Part shown: in pieces, positions 36,209-45,749 of the stretch
Position numbering within the stretch: the first letter of the stretch is position 1
Layout: every line of letters begins with the position of its first letter
Source of the DNA: an uncultured Sulfitobacter sp.
GTDB lineage: Bacteria; Pseudomonadota; Alphaproteobacteria; Rhodobacterales; Rhodobacteraceae
Direction: 5' to 3'
DNA: 64,000 nt
Assembly: GCA_937928635.1 (NCBI GenBank)
Contig: CALFWM010000048.1
Location: forward strand, 1 to 64,000
The notes under the pieces: model-generated
Told to the model about the DNA's origin: nothing
Seen by the model: the letters and a program-made list of their open reading frames with translations, nothing else
The model's database searches: none
Position numbers and translations under genes: made by a program

Positions 36209-37006
36209 TTAACGGTTGTTCCTGATCAATTCCCGGGCGAGCGCACGATACGCCTCCGCGCCTTTTGATTTTCCATCATACTGCAAGACGGGCATGGCAA
36301 AGCTGGGTGCTTCACTGACACGTACATTCCGTGGAATCATTGTCTTAAATACCAAATCGCCCAGATTGCTTCGCGCGTCCTGTTCTACTTGTTGAGACAA
36401 ATTGTTACGCTTGTCGTACATTGTCAAAACAACACCTTCGATGCGCAGGCCCTTATTGCCGATTTGTCGCACTTCCCGAATGGTCAGCATCAATTGAGAG
36501 AGACCTTCCAGCGCAAAGAATTCACTTTGAAGGGGGATCAAAACAGAATGCGACGCGATCATTGCGTTAACGGTCAGCAGATTAAGGGACGGCGGGCAGT
36601 CAATGAGGATGTAGTCAAAGGCGAACTGATCCATTTGAGTTTGACGGAGGGCATCATGCAGCAAAAAGCTCCGTTTCTCGTTTGATATCAGCTCAATATC
36701 AGCGGAGCTAAGGTCGACCGTTGCGGGCACGATAAAGAGCCCCTTTACGCTTGTCGGCTGAATGACCTGCCCCAGATCAAGGTCCTCCAACAAAAGCTCA
36801 TATGTTGTGTATTCCCGATCATCCAACGCAATGCCCAACCCGGTGGATGCGTTTCCCTGGGGGTCCAGATCAATCAGCAACACCCGTTTTTTATATTCGA
36901 CAAGCGCGGCCGCAAGATTGATCGTGGTCGTCGTTTTGCCAACACCACCCTTTTGGTTTGCAACTGCAATAATTTTGGGGCCAGCTGGGCGGGAGAGATC
37001 AGACAC
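36209..37006 (-). CDS. parA: Chromosome partitioning ATPase ParA (Soj)
   Basis: This 265-residue Walker-type ATPase moves ParB-parS complexes. The deviant Walker A is VANQKGGVGKTTT; the switch is LLIDLDPQGNAST, followed by ILIDCPPSLNLLT. GTG at 37006 (overlapping the rsmG stop by eight bases) gives the usual N-terminus. TTG at 37012 is also open. It is ten bases upstream of parB and forms an operon with rsmG and mnmG. Confidence 0.96.
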   Translation of the reverse strand: MSDLSRPAGPKIIAVANQKGGVGKTTTTINLAAALVEYKKRVLLIDLDPQGNASTGLGIALDDREYTTYELLLEDLDLGQVIQPTSVKGLFIVPATVDLSSADIELISNEKRSFLLHDALRQTQMDQFAFDYILIDCPPSLNLLTVNAMIASHSVLIPLQSEFFALEGLSQLMLTIREVRQIGNKGLRIEGVVLTMYDKRNNLSQQVEQDARSNLGDLVFKTMIPRNVRVSEAPSFAMPVLQYDGKSKGAEAYRALARELIRNNR

Positions 37007-37607
37007 GTGCAATATCCTGGATTATCAGTACTGCAGCAGCAGGATTGGTTTCACTTCTAATTGCCTCATACCGATATGACCATACATCTTTTGCAGCATG
37101 GTGCTCATTCTCCCAGGTTTCACCTTTGGGAAAAATCGCAACACCGTCTGAATTGAGGTGACGTTCTGCAAAGCCCACAAGCGCTGTCAAATTGGCCAGG
37201 GCGCGTGCCGTCAAAATATCTGCATTCAGAGGCTTCAACTCTTCGACGCGCTCGGAACAGACCGTAAGACTTAGTCCGATTTCGCGACTCGCTGTACGCA
37301 AGAACGCACATTTGCGTTTATCACTTTCGACAAGGGTGAATCTATGATCGCACCCTGCACCCCGGGACAGAATAGCGGCGACGACAGCCGGAAAGCCTCC
37401 ACCGCTGCCAATATCAACCCAATGACCCATGGTTGGGGCATGTGAGAAAATTTGCGCAGAATCTTGGATATGACGGCTCCAGAGCGAGGACAAGTCAGCC
37501 TTTGAAACGAGATTTATCTTGGGCGACCACTTTCGAACCAAATCCTCAAATGCGCAAAGCGCATCAAATGTTTCACGTGAAACATCCTGAGTGCCCAATT
37601 CCCTCAT
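36999..37607 (-). CDS. rsmG: 16S rRNA (guanine(527)-N7)-methyltransferase RsmG (GidB)
   Basis: This 202-residue SAM methyltransferase modifies G527 of 16S rRNA. SAM motif I is [18 protein letters not shown], followed by [19 protein letters not shown] perfect parS palindrome (37569-37584) is embedded in codons 8-13 (VSRETF). The ATG overlaps the mnmG stop by four bases (ATGA). Its own stop overlaps the parA start. Confidence 0.95.
   Translation of the reverse strand: MRELGTQDVSRETFDALCAFEDLVRKWSPKINLVSKADLSSLWSRHIQDSAQIFSHAPTMGHWVDIGSGGGFPAVVAAILSRGAGCDHRFTLVESDKRKCAFLRTASREIGLSLTVCSERVEELKPLNADILTARALANLTALVGFAERHLNSDGVAIFPKGETWENEHHAAKDVWSYRYEAIRSETNPAAAVLIIQDIARV
37569..37584. other. parS: parS site 1 (inside rsmG)
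   Basis: The 16-base palindrome TGTTTCACGTGAAACA is a perfect match to the bacterial parS consensus bound by ParB. It encodes VSRET in rsmG. It lies 1.4 kb from parB and about 5.2 kb from the proposed oriC. Confidence 0.95.
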
Positions 37608-39475
37608 GCAGTTTGCTTTCGCGTATCCCGTTTGAGGCGGGCCAGCAACAATGTTAACCCAGCCGGCGTCATCCCATCAATGCGTCCTGCTTGCGCCAGG
37701 TTTGCCGGTCGCGCCTTATCCAATTTGCCCTTAAGCTCATTCGATAGGCCCTCCAACTCAAAATAGTCAAAATCAACCGGTATCCTTTGCGCTTCATCCT
37801 TTTGCAACAGCTCAATATCTCTTTGCTGCCGCGCAATGTAATTCGCATAAAGTGCATCACGCTCCACCTGACGGCGTATCTCATCTGATACAACCGCTAA
37901 CTCCTCATTCAATGAGATTAGATCCTCAAATTGAACATCTGGAAATGCAAGAACCTGCCCGGCTGTCCGCAAGTTCCCATCCTGATTAACGCTGATGCCC
38001 GCGTTCAAGACTTGTTTTGGAGAATATGTGGCTTCTGACAGAAGCCTATTTGCCTCATCCAGCTTCGCCGCCTTGTCCAAAAATGCAGACTTCCGCTCAT
38101 TTGAGACATCGCCCAATGCAATCGCCAACGGCGTTAACCTTTGGTCCGCGTTATCTGCGCGGAGTGACAACCTAAACTCTGCACGTGACGTAAACATCCT
38201 GTACGGTTCCGTCACACCCCGTGTTGTGAGATCATCAACCATGACACCTATATAACTATCCGAACGACTGAAAATGACCTCTGGCTTGCCTTGTGACGCC
38301 ATCGCTGCATTCAACCCAGCCACAAGACCCTGCGCGGCCGCCTCCTCATAGCCCGTCGTGCCGTTAATTTGGCCAGCCAAGTACAGGCCCGAAACCTTGC
38401 GAACGGCCAGCGTGCTCGTCAATGCGCGCGGGTCTACATAGTCATATTCGATCGCATACCCCAGCTGTAGAATTTCCGCCTTTTCAAGACCCTTTATGGA
38501 ACGAACATAGCGATACTGAACATCCTCTGGTAAGGACGTGGAAATGCCGTTTGGATAAATCGTATGATCATCCACACCTTCCGGTTCAAGAAATATCTGA
38601 TGTGACTCCTTATCCGCAAACCGAACCACCTTGTCTTCAATTGAGGGACAGTAGCGCGGACCAACGCCATCAATATGCCCCCCATACATCGCCGAAAGAT
38701 GTAGGCTTTCTTCGATTATTCGGTGGGTTTCAGCATTTGTATGGGTGATGCCGCACAACACCTGAGGTGCAGAAACCGATTGAGACATAAACGAAAACAA
38801 CACGGGGTCATCATCACCTGGTTGAACTTCCAAACCATCCCAATTGATCGTCCTACCATCGAGCCGTGGCGGCGTGCCGGTTTTCAATCGACCCATCGGA
38901 AGATCAAAGCTATCAATCCGATCTGCCAGATGAACTGAAGCATGATCGCCCATGCGCCCGCCAGAGCGCTGAACGTTGCCGATATGGATTACACCTCGCA
39001 GAAACGTCCCAGTGGTCAAAATGACAGAATGTGCGTGGAGTTCTTGTCCGTTGGCCAACACAACGCCAGCGACCCGTCCCCCATCCATCCGGAAATCAAC
39101 AACCTCACCCTCGACAATGGCCAAGTTGGTCCGATCTTCCGTCTCTTTCAGCATCTCTGTTTTGTAAATCATCCGGTCGGCTTGCGCCCTTGGGCCTTGC
39201 ACCGCAGGACCTTTGCGTCGGTTTAACAATCGAAACTGGATGCCAGCACGGTCCGCAACACGCGCCATCACGCCATCCATAGCGTCAATTTCCCTGACCA
39301 AATGCCCTTTGCCAAGACCCCCGATTGCGGGATTGCAAGACATCACACCGATGTCGGCCCGGGACATTGTCACCAGAGCCGTGCTTGACCCAACACGCGC
39401 CGCCGCATGCGCGGCCTCAACACCCGCATGCCCCCCGCCTATGACGATGACATCAAAATGTTTCACGTGAAACAC
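37604..39475 (-). CDS. mnmG: tRNA uridine-5-carboxymethylaminomethyl modification enzyme MnmG (GidA)
   Basis: This 623-residue FAD enzyme works with MnmE to modify the wobble uridine of tRNAs. The FAD loop is [42 protein letters not shown] follows (read SCNPAIGG and [10 protein letters not shown]). The frame opens with GTG at 39475 as [13 protein letters not shown] at 39466 (MKHFDV) has a better GGAG spacing of eight bases. Either way, parS site 2 covers the initiation region. Its stop overlaps rsmG. Confidence 0.95.
   Translation of the reverse strand: MFHVKHFDVIVIGGGHAGVEAAHAAARVGSSTALVTMSRADIGVMSCNPAIGGLGKGHLVREIDAMDGVMARVADRAGIQFRLLNRRKGPAVQGPRAQADRMIYKTEMLKETEDRTNLAIVEGEVVDFRMDGGRVAGVVLANGQELHAHSVILTTGTFLRGVIHIGNVQRSGGRMGDHASVHLADRIDSFDLPMGRLKTGTPPRLDGRTINWDGLEVQPGDDDPVLFSFMSQSVSAPQVLCGITHTNAETHRIIEESLHLSAMYGGHIDGVGPRYCPSIEDKVVRFADKESHQIFLEPEGVDDHTIYPNGISTSLPEDVQYRYVRSIKGLEKAEILQLGYAIEYDYVDPRALTSTLAVRKVSGLYLAGQINGTTGYEEAAAQGLVAGLNAAMASQGKPEVIFSRSDSYIGVMVDDLTTRGVTEPYRMFTSRAEFRLSLRADNADQRLTPLAIALGDVSNERKSAFLDKAAKLDEANRLLSEATYSPKQVLNAGISVNQDGNLRTAGQVLAFPDVQFEDLISLNEELAVVSDEIRRQVERDALYANYIARQQRDIELLQKDEAQRIPVDFDYFELEGLSNELKGKLDKARPANLAQAGRIDGMTPAGLTLLLARLKRDTRKQTA
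39459..39474. other. parS: parS site 2 (at mnmG start)
   Basis: The perfect 16-base palindrome TGTTTCACGTGAAACA spans codons 1-6 of mnmG (FHVKH) and includes the alternative GTG start. ParB binding here could affect mnmG initiation as well as partition. Confidence 0.95.
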
Positions 39476-39479
39476 TCCA

Positions 39480-40766
39480 TCATTTACCTAAACAAAAGCT
39501 GGAGAATATTTCGTCCAGCAGCGACTCTACATCGATACGGCCAACTAATACCTCAAGCGCATGAATAGCGAAACGCAGTTCTGCGGCGGCTATATCGTAT
39601 TGATCCGGGCCAGCAGCCAGCACCGTCATAGCATCCCTCAAATAGGACAGAGACCGCTCCATTGCGGACCGATGGCGTGTATGTGTGGCCAAACCGGCAG
39701 ATGTGCTGCGATCCAAGAGTACCGATTGTATCTTTGAGATGAGGGTATCAATTCCTTCTCCGGTCTTACCGGAAACGGCGTCCGTCTTATCAACGAGCTT
39801 ATCTGCCTTTGCCCGACGAATAATATCATCCTCACCAGGCTCAACAATCAACGGCGCGGAATCCATTGTTAAGAAAACGCGAAGATCGGCATTTTTCGCC
39901 CGATTAACCGCACGTTCAACGCCCTGCGCCTCAACAACATCATCGGTCTGGCGCAGCCCTGCGGTGTCCAACAGCGTTACCGGCAGGCCATTAAGATCCA
40001 TTCGGACCTCGATGACGTCCCGCGTCGTCCCCGCAATCTCTGATGTAATCGCGGCATCACGCCCCGCCAGCGCATTCAACAAAGTGGATTTTCCGGCATT
40101 TGGAGGACCGACAATTGCCACCTCAAACCCCGTCCGAATCCGCTCAGCAACAAAAGTCCCGGCAATCTCAGCGCTTAACCCATTGGACACTTTAGCCAAC
40201 AGGTCGGACACCTCAGGCGACACATCAACAGGCACATCCTCATCAGCAAAGTCAATTGTCGCCTCAAGCAACGCAGCAGCCCGAATGAGGTCCTTTCTCC
40301 ATCGCTCAACAAGATCACCCAACTGACCCGACAGAACACCCAAGGCCTGCTTGCGTTGTGCCTCGGTCTCAGACTCGATCAGATCCGCCAATCCCTCTAC
40401 CTGTGTGAGATCCAACCGTTCATTTTCCAAAGCACGGCGTGTGAACTCACCCGGCTCAGCAAGCCGCACATCGGGGAATTGACCAAGCAGTTCCGAAACA
40501 GCACGGACCACTGCAACGCTTCCGTGTAAGTGAAGTTCAACAACGTTTTCACCTGTGAAACTACGCGGCGCGTCAAAACGCAGAACAAGTGCCTGATCAA
40601 GCAATGCCCCGGATAAATCCCGAACATGCCGAAGCACTGATCCACGATGCGGTGGAAGTGAGCCGGCAATCTTATTACCAACCTCCAGCGCGTCAGGACC
40701 GGAAATACGCACGACAGAAACACCGGCACGACCCTGTGCCGTGGCCTGAGCGAAAATCGTGTCCAT
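39480..40766 (-). CDS. mnmE: tRNA modification GTPase MnmE (TrmE)
   Basis: This 428-residue GTPase partners MnmG in wobble-uridine modification. The N-terminal tetrahydrofolate-binding domain starts [22 protein letters not shown]. The G domain has P-loop [14 protein letters not shown], switch [10 protein letters not shown] and NKTD-like VDKTD. The C-terminal FCLGK is the signature catalytic cysteine motif. It is four bases upstream of mnmG, with rho 29 bases before it. Confidence 0.95.
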   Translation of the reverse strand: MDTIFAQATAQGRAGVSVVRISGPDALEVGNKIAGSLPPHRGSVLRHVRDLSGALLDQALVLRFDAPRSFTGENVVELHLHGSVAVVRAVSELLGQFPDVRLAEPGEFTRRALENERLDLTQVEGLADLIESETEAQRKQALGVLSGQLGDLVERWRKDLIRAAALLEATIDFADEDVPVDVSPEVSDLLAKVSNGLSAEIAGTFVAERIRTGFEVAIVGPPNAGKSTLLNALAGRDAAITSEIAGTTRDVIEVRMDLNGLPVTLLDTAGLRQTDDVVEAQGVERAVNRAKNADLRVFLTMDSAPLIVEPGEDDIIRRAKADKLVDKTDAVSGKTGEGIDTLISKIQSVLLDRSTSAGLATHTRHRSAMERSLSYLRDAMTVLAAGPDQYDIAAAELRFAIHALEVLVGRIDVESLLDEIFSSFCLGK

Positions 40767-40795
40767 TCACTTAACCTATTGTTTTAAAACGGTAT

Positions 40796-42064
40796 CTAGG
40801 TATTCATCGAGTCAAAGAAGTCAGAATTCGTCTTGGTCTGTTTCAATTTGCCAAGCAGGAATTCAATCGCATCTGTTGTGCCCATTGGGTTGAGGATACG
40901 GCGCAGGACAAAGGTCTTTTGAAGATCAATCTTATCGACCAGCAGATCCTCTTTCCGCGTACCTGATTTAAGGATGTCGATGGCAGGGAACACCCGCTTA
41001 TCAGCAATCTTGCGGTCCAGTACGATCTCAGAGTTGCCCGTACCTTTGAATTCTTCAAAGATCACTTCGTCCATCCGCGAACCAGTGTCGATCAACGCTG
41101 TTGCAATGATGGTCAGTGATCCACCCTCTTCAATGTTTCGCGCAGCACCAAAGAAACGCTTGGGACGTTGCAGGGCGTTAGCATCCACGCCACCGGTCAG
41201 AACCTTACCGGATGAAGGTACGACGGTGTTAAAGGCGCGGCCCAGACGCGTGATCGAATCAAGAAGGATAACCACATCCCGTTTATGCTCAACAAGCCGC
41301 TTGGCCTTTTCGATGACCATGTCAGATACGGCCACGTGGCGCGTTGCAGGTTCATCAAAGGTCGAGGATACAACCTCCCCTTTCACGGAACGCTGCATGT
41401 CCGTGACTTCTTCGGGTCGCTCATCAATGAGCAAAACAATCAAATAACACTCAGGATGGTTCTTTTCGATGGAATTGGCGATGTTTTGCAAGATCACCGT
41501 TTTACCTGTGCGCGGCGGCGCCACGATCAGTGAGCGCTGACCTTTACCAATTGGCGAAACCAGATCAATCACGCGGGCCGATTTATCCTTGATGGTGGGA
41601 TCATCCACTTCCATCGTCAGACGTTCCTCGGGATAAAGCGGTGTGAGGTTTTCAAAGGCCACCTTGTGGCGAGCTTTCTCCGGCTCTTCAAAGTTGATCT
41701 TGGTCACCTCTGTCAGGGCAAAGTACCGCTCACTATCGTCAGGGGCCTTGATCAGCCCCTCAATCGTGTCTCCGGTCCGCAGGGAATGCAGTCGGATCAT
41801 TTCTGGTGACACATAGATGTCATCGGGGCCCGGCAGATAGTTTGCCTCGGGTGAGCGTAAAAACCCAAAACCGTCCTGCAACACCTCCAGCACACCATCA
41901 CCAGAAATTTCCCATCCTTCATCCGCGCGTTCGCGCAGGATCTGGAACATCATCTCACCCTTGCGCATGGTGGAGGCGTTTTCGATCTCAAGATCTTCTG
42001 CCATGGCAAGCAGGTTCTTTGGTGTTTGTGCCTTGAGGTCGGCAAGGTTCAGCGTATCAGTCAT
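40796..42064 (-). CDS. rho: Transcription termination factor Rho
   Basis: This 422-residue hexameric RNA helicase has an RNA-binding cold-shock-like domain ([22 protein letters not shown]) and a RecA-type core with P-loop [13 protein letters not shown] and [14 protein letters not shown]. The Q-loop and R-loop regions are intact. The run is continuous with mnmE and mnmG leftwards. The 126 bases before it contain a GC-rich imperfect hairpin (42130-42148). Confidence 0.96.
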   Translation of the reverse strand: MTDTLNLADLKAQTPKNLLAMAEDLEIENASTMRKGEMMFQILRERADEGWEISGDGVLEVLQDGFGFLRSPEANYLPGPDDIYVSPEMIRLHSLRTGDTIEGLIKAPDDSERYFALTEVTKINFEEPEKARHKVAFENLTPLYPEERLTMEVDDPTIKDKSARVIDLVSPIGKGQRSLIVAPPRTGKTVILQNIANSIEKNHPECYLIVLLIDERPEEVTDMQRSVKGEVVSSTFDEPATRHVAVSDMVIEKAKRLVEHKRDVVILLDSITRLGRAFNTVVPSSGKVLTGGVDANALQRPKRFFGAARNIEEGGSLTIIATALIDTGSRMDEVIFEEFKGTGNSEIVLDRKIADKRVFPAIDILKSGTRKEDLLVDKIDLQKTFVLRRILNPMGTTDAIEFLLGKLKQTKTNSDFFDSMNT

Positions 42065-42190
42065 GGAAAATCCTGTTCAGCCACCACAACGGGTCGGCTG
42101 GTCATGTTTGGAATATATGCAGGCATGCGCCATCCCCGGACGGGGTGGTGAGGTTCGTATAATCAGCGAGCCTCTGCGAGTCAACGAAGC

Positions 42191-42640
42191 TCAGAACTTC
42201 ACCGTCACCGAAATGACAATCACAAACATCAAAACAGTCGGAACTTCGTTCATCATCCGATATTGTCGGCCTGTCAGCGTATTTTCCCCGCGTTGAAACC
42301 CCTTCATCCGCGCCATCAGCCATTCATGAAAGACTGTCATCGCAATCACAGCCACACCCTTTGTCCAGGGCCAGATCATCCACCACCCCACGATGCCGGG
42401 CGTCGCCACCAGACAAAACCCAAACAGCCAGGTGCCAATCATCGCAGGTTGCATGATGACACGCGCTAATTTGTATTCCATCATGGCAAACAGATCATGA
42501 GTCTCACCGCTGAGCCCCACGCGTTCTGTATGGTGCACCATAAGACGGGGCAGATAGAACAAGGCAGCCATCCAGGAGATCACAGAGATGATATGAAAGG
42601 CTTTGGTCCAGGGATAGAGCGTGGCAAGTAGATCAGACAT
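42191..42640 (-). CDS. hemJ: Protoporphyrinogen IX oxidase HemJ
   Basis: This is a 149-residue membrane protein with four hydrophobic spans. KAFHIISVISWMAALFYLPRLMVHH contains the conserved histidine and arginine of HemJ, the oxygen-independent route to protoporphyrin IX in many bacteria. ATG at 42640 follows GGAGCTC; the frame to 42664 is longer but poor. It is the last gene before the proposed oriC, and hemE does not intervene here. Confidence 0.88.
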   Translation of the reverse strand: MSDLLATLYPWTKAFHIISVISWMAALFYLPRLMVHHTERVGLSGETHDLFAMMEYKLARVIMQPAMIGTWLFGFCLVATPGIVGWWMIWPWTKGVAVIAMTVFHEWLMARMKGFQRGENTLTGRQYRMMNEVPTVLMFVIVISVTVKF

Positions 42641-42721
42641 GAAGAGCTCCGCGGGTCGTGCCATTCTTAATATAATAAAGAAAATAAGAAAGATGATGTT
42701 GTATGTAGGGAGCGAAAATTC

Positions 42722-42730
42722 TGTGGATTA
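42722..42730 (-). other. DnaA-like box TAATCCACA
   Basis: On the minus strand this reads TAATCCACA, one mismatch from TTATCCACA. Confidence 0.55.
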
Positions 42731-42747
42731 ATGACTTGCCAAGGGGT

Positions 42748-42756
42748 TTATCCACG
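42748..42756 (+). other. DnaA-like box TTATCCACG
   Basis: TTATCCACG differs from TTATCCACA only in the last base. Confidence 0.65.
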
Positions 42757-42818
42757 TGAGGACAATCAACTTAAACGGTTGGGGAAAACAAAAAGTACCG
42801 TCCCGAATAAAGTATTAT

Positions 42819-42831
42819 AATCAAATGTTTA
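42819..42831 (+). promoter_or_regulatory. IHF-type site in oriC
   Basis: AATCAAATGTTTA fits the WATCAANNNNTTR consensus exactly. IHF sites are found in Caulobacter-type origins, where IHF opposes CtrA. Confidence 0.5.
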
Positions 42832-42915
42832 ATCTTTAAGTTGGCAAAGTTACCTTGGGTATAAAACCCAGACAAGAACACGTGCCAATCATCGCCTTTA
42901 AGCCGCAACTTATTC

Positions 42916-42924
42916 TTTTCCACA
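42916..42924 (+). other. DnaA-like box TTTTCCACA
   Basis: TTTTCCACA is a one-base variant of TTATCCACA. Confidence 0.5.
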
Positions 42925-43009
42925 AGGGGTGGAATCGCTGACAAGCAGGTAAGACCCCTGTCAAGAGGCAGTGCTTGTGGGTTCTCGCGGAATTATGCAG
43001 AACAAACCC

Positions 43010-43024
43010 TTAAGAAGTCCTTAA
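43010..43024. promoter_or_regulatory. CtrA-type box at the maf side of oriC
   Basis: TTAA-GAAGTCC-TTAA is a perfect TTAA-N7-TTAA, the CtrA recognition pattern. It lies 15 bases from the strongest DnaA box and just upstream of maf, so it could silence initiation, control maf, or both. Confidence 0.55.
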
Positions 43025-43038
43025 GAAAATACACAAGT

Positions 43039-43047
43039 TTATCCACA
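43039..43047 (+). other. Perfect DnaA box overlapping the maf start codon
   Basis: TTATCCACA at 43039-43047 is the full consensus. Its last A is the A of the maf ATG. Confidence 0.8.
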
Positions 43048-43646
43048 TGTCCCAACCCCTTGTTCTCGCCTCAGGTTCTTCTGTTCGGCACCAACTCTTG
43101 TTGCAGGCCAGTGTCGATCACACTGTTCAGGTGGCGCGGGTGGACGAAAAGATGTTGAAACAGGCTCTCCTTGCGGACCAAGCCAGCCCCCGGGATATCG
43201 CAGATGCTTTGGCGGAAATGAAGGCACGCAGAGTTAGCGAGAAACATCCCGATGCACTGGTTTTGGGCTGCGATCAGGTGTTGGAGCATCGCGGCATTCT
43301 TTTGTCCAAGCCCGAATCACCAGAACAGGCGGTCACGCAAATTCAGGCATTGCGAAACGACCGTCACAGTCTTTTTTCCGCTGCTGTGATTTGCGAAAAC
43401 GGTCAACCGATCTGGCGGCATGTCGGGCATGTCAGATTGCGCATGCGCGATGTCACAGACGCCTATGTCACTGATTATGTGTCCCGCAATTGGGAGAGTA
43501 TCCAGCATGCTGTTGGCAGCTATAAGCTGGAAGAAGAAGGTGTGCGGTTGTTCTCCTCCATTGAGGGGGATTACTTTCACGTCTTGGGTATGCCACTTTT
43601 GGAGTTGTTGAACTACCTAACCCTGCGCGGAGACCTAGCCACATGA
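43047..43646 (+). CDS. maf: Maf-family nucleotide pyrophosphatase
   Basis: This 199-residue house-cleaning NTP pyrophosphatase starts with LASGSSVRHQLLLQA (family motif S-S-x-R) and has VLGCDQVLEHRG, with the metal-binding aspartate. It belongs to the Maf/YceF group linked in the literature to septum formation. The ATG overlaps a DnaA box. The stop overlaps the aroE start by four bases, heading the coupled run maf-aroE-coaE-dnaQ. Confidence 0.93.
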   Translation: MSQPLVLASGSSVRHQLLLQASVDHTVQVARVDEKMLKQALLADQASPRDIADALAEMKARRVSEKHPDALVLGCDQVLEHRGILLSKPESPEQAVTQIQALRNDRHSLFSAAVICENGQPIWRHVGHVRLRMRDVTDAYVTDYVSRNWESIQHAVGSYKLEEEGVRLFSSIEGDYFHVLGMPLLELLNYLTLRGDLAT

Positions 43647-44476
43647 GCCAGTCCAAGATCCCATTGGCCGGGGTGATCGGATCACCGATTGCGCATTCCA
43701 AATCACCGCAACTGCATGGCCATTGGCTCAATACCTATAACATCGCGGGGCAATACATCCAGATGGATGTTTCCCGCGATAATCTCGAAGACGTGCTTAG
43801 AGCGCTGCCAAAAATGGGGTTTGTTGGCGTCAACGTGACCCTGCCCCATAAAGAAGCGATCATGGATATCGCTGATCTGGTCACGGACCGTGCGATCCTG
43901 ATTGGTGCTGCCAATACGCTCATTTTCCGCAAAGACGGCAAGATTCATGCTGACAACACAGATGGCTATGGATTCCTGGAAAACCTCAAAACCAGTGCAC
44001 CTGACTGGCAGCCAAAGGCAGGGCCCGCGGCCGTGTTGGGCGCAGGTGGCGGTGCCCGCGCGGTTATCGCATCGCTTCTGGATGCGGGCGTGCCTGAAAT
44101 CATGCTGTCAAACCGCACGCGCGTCCGGGCCGAGAAACTCAAGTCTGATTTTGGCAATCGTCTGCGCATCTTTGACTGGGTGCAGGCCGGGAACATGATG
44201 GATCATGCCAATGTTGTGGTAAACACCACGTCGCTGGGCATGATTGGCAAGGCGGACCTGCGTGTGCCGCTGGATGGGCTAAACCCCGGTACGGTCGTGA
44301 CCGATCTGGTTTACACGCCATTGCGGACACAATTACTGGAAACCGCTGCCGAAATGGGCTGTGTTACTGTTGATGGGCTGGGGATGTTGCTGCATCAGGC
44401 CGTCCCCGCGTTTGAACGCTGGTTTGGTCAACGCCCCGAGGTGGACCGCGCCACTCGCGCCGCTGCGTTGCGCTGA
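43643..44476 (+). CDS. aroE: Shikimate dehydrogenase
   Basis: This 277-residue NADP enzyme makes shikimate from 3-dehydroshikimate. Motifs are SPIAHSKSPQLHGHW, NVTLPHKEAIMD (catalytic lysine), and the Rossmann loop VLGAGGGARAVIA. SNRTRVRAEKL follows as the cofactor motif. It sits in the maf-aroE-coaE-dnaQ run; its stop overlaps the coaE ATG (TGATG). Confidence 0.95.
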   Translation: MSQSKIPLAGVIGSPIAHSKSPQLHGHWLNTYNIAGQYIQMDVSRDNLEDVLRALPKMGFVGVNVTLPHKEAIMDIADLVTDRAILIGAANTLIFRKDGKIHADNTDGYGFLENLKTSAPDWQPKAGPAAVLGAGGGARAVIASLLDAGVPEIMLSNRTRVRAEKLKSDFGNRLRIFDWVQAGNMMDHANVVVNTTSLGMIGKADLRVPLDGLNPGTVVTDLVYTPLRTQLLETAAEMGCVTVDGLGMLLHQAVPAFERWFGQRPEVDRATRAAALR

Positions 44477-45066
44477 TGTTTTTGCTTGGGCTGACGGGTT
44501 CCATCGGCATGGGCAAATCCACAACCGCCCAGATGTTTGCCGATGAAGGATGTGCAGTCTGGGATGCGGATGCCGCCGTGCATCGCCTTTACGCCAAAGG
44601 TGGTGCGGCGGTGGCGCCATTTGCCGAAGCATTTCCCGACGCGATAGAGGATGGTGGTGTTTCGCGTGCGCGCCTGAAGGACATTATTGCACAAGATCAT
44701 ACGGCGCTGCGCCGGATCGAACAGATCGTGCATCCTCTTGTTGGACAGGACCGCGCCGCCTTTTTGGCCCAGACCAGCGCAGATATTGTGGTGCTCGACA
44801 TCCCCTTGCTGTTTGAAACTGGTGGTGAGGTGGGCATGGACGCTGTGGCAGCTGTGATTGTCGCGCCCGGGGTACAAGAGGCCCGCGTTTTGGCGCGGGG
44901 CACCATGACGCGAGAGCAGTTTGAAACCATTCGTGCCAAACAAATGCCCGCGCCTGAAAAAGCCGCACTGGCTGATTATGTGATCACCACAGATACGCTT
45001 GAGCATGCCCGCGCGCAGGTGCAGAATGTGGTGTCAGATATCAGAAAGAAGATCGCCCATGCGTGA
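44476..45066 (+). CDS. coaE: Dephospho-CoA kinase
   Basis: This 196-residue P-loop kinase performs the last step of CoA synthesis. It starts LGLTGSIGMGKSTTAQMFADEG (P-loop GSIGMGKST), with DADAAVHRLY and VLDIPLLFETGG. It is one base overlapped by aroE and shares eight bases (ATGCGTGA) with dnaQ. Confidence 0.95.
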   Translation: MFLLGLTGSIGMGKSTTAQMFADEGCAVWDADAAVHRLYAKGGAAVAPFAEAFPDAIEDGGVSRARLKDIIAQDHTALRRIEQIVHPLVGQDRAAFLAQTSADIVVLDIPLLFETGGEVGMDAVAAVIVAPGVQEARVLARGTMTREQFETIRAKQMPAPEKAALADYVITTDTLEHARAQVQNVVSDIRKKIAHA

Positions 45067-45745
45067 GATTGTCCTTGATACGGAAACAACCGGATTTGAC
45101 CCGCAAAGCGGTGATCGCATCGTAGAGATCGGCGCGGTTGAGTTGATCGGTCATGTCCCGACGGGCGAAACCTATCATCAATACATCAACCCCGAGCGCG
45201 CCATGCCGGAAGAAGCGTTTCAGGTCCATGGGCTGGGTGATGATTTTCTGCGTGATAAACCAAAGTTTGCCCAGATCGGGCAGGCGTTTCTGGATTTCAT
45301 TCAGGATTCAAAGCTGATTATTCACAACGCGGCATTTGACATCAAGTTTCTGAATGCTGAGCTGAAATGGATGAACCTGCCAGAAATTCCGTGGGAACAG
45401 GCGCTGGATACGTTGGCGATTGCGCGCAAACGTTTTCCCGGTTCGCCGGCGTCACTGGACGCGTTGTGCCGGCGTTTTGGCATCAACAACGATGCCCGTA
45501 CGTTGCACGGTGCTTTGCTCGACAGTGAAATTCTGGCGGAGGTCTATCTGGAACTCATTGGCGGCCGTCAGCCTGACTTTGCGCTGTCAAACCAGCCGCA
45601 GGTGACACCGGGACAGACGGATAAAAGCTGGACTGCGCCCGTGCGTCCCAAACCGCTGTCGTCCAGACTTTCAGAAAAAGAGGCCGCCGCCCATGCTGAG
45701 TTTATCAGCACGTTGGGCGACGACCCGGTGTGGCTTAAAACCTGA
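45059..45745 (+). CDS. dnaQ: DNA polymerase III subunit epsilon
   Basis: This 228-residue proofreading exonuclease has the DEDDh residues: VLDTETTGFDP, HNAAFDIKFLNAE and HGALLDSEILAEVYLEL. ATG at 45059 is the canonical start, overlapping coaE by eight bases; the longer frame to 44999 is in coaE. Its place beside oriC fits early replication dosage. It converges on secB with a four-base gap. Confidence 0.95.
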   Translation: MREIVLDTETTGFDPQSGDRIVEIGAVELIGHVPTGETYHQYINPERAMPEEAFQVHGLGDDFLRDKPKFAQIGQAFLDFIQDSKLIIHNAAFDIKFLNAELKWMNLPEIPWEQALDTLAIARKRFPGSPASLDALCRRFGINNDARTLHGALLDSEILAEVYLELIGGRQPDFALSNQPQVTPGQTDKSWTAPVRPKPLSSRLSEKEAAAHAEFISTLGDDPVWLKT

Positions 45746-45749
45746 CGGT

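Larger units (their letters stand above)
42641..43046. other. Proposed chromosomal replication origin oriC
   Basis: This 406-base gene-free stretch lies between leftward hemJ and rightward maf. Its features are an AT-rich block at 42661-42705, DnaA-type boxes at 42722, 42748, 42916 and 43039, an exact IHF-consensus site at 42819-42831, a CtrA-type TTAA-N7-TTAA at 43010-43024, and a GANTC at about 42932. Genes diverge from it on both sides, and parAB with two parS sites lies 3.5-7 kb to the left. Together these are the usual marks of an alphaproteobacterial origin. No functional test is implied. Confidence 0.8.

Noticed and set aside
42130..42148. Hairpin CCATCCCC...GGGGTGG ahead of rho as a riboswitch
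   Set aside because: The stem is imperfect and short, and no conserved aptamer pattern is recognisable. I note it only as possible leader structure.
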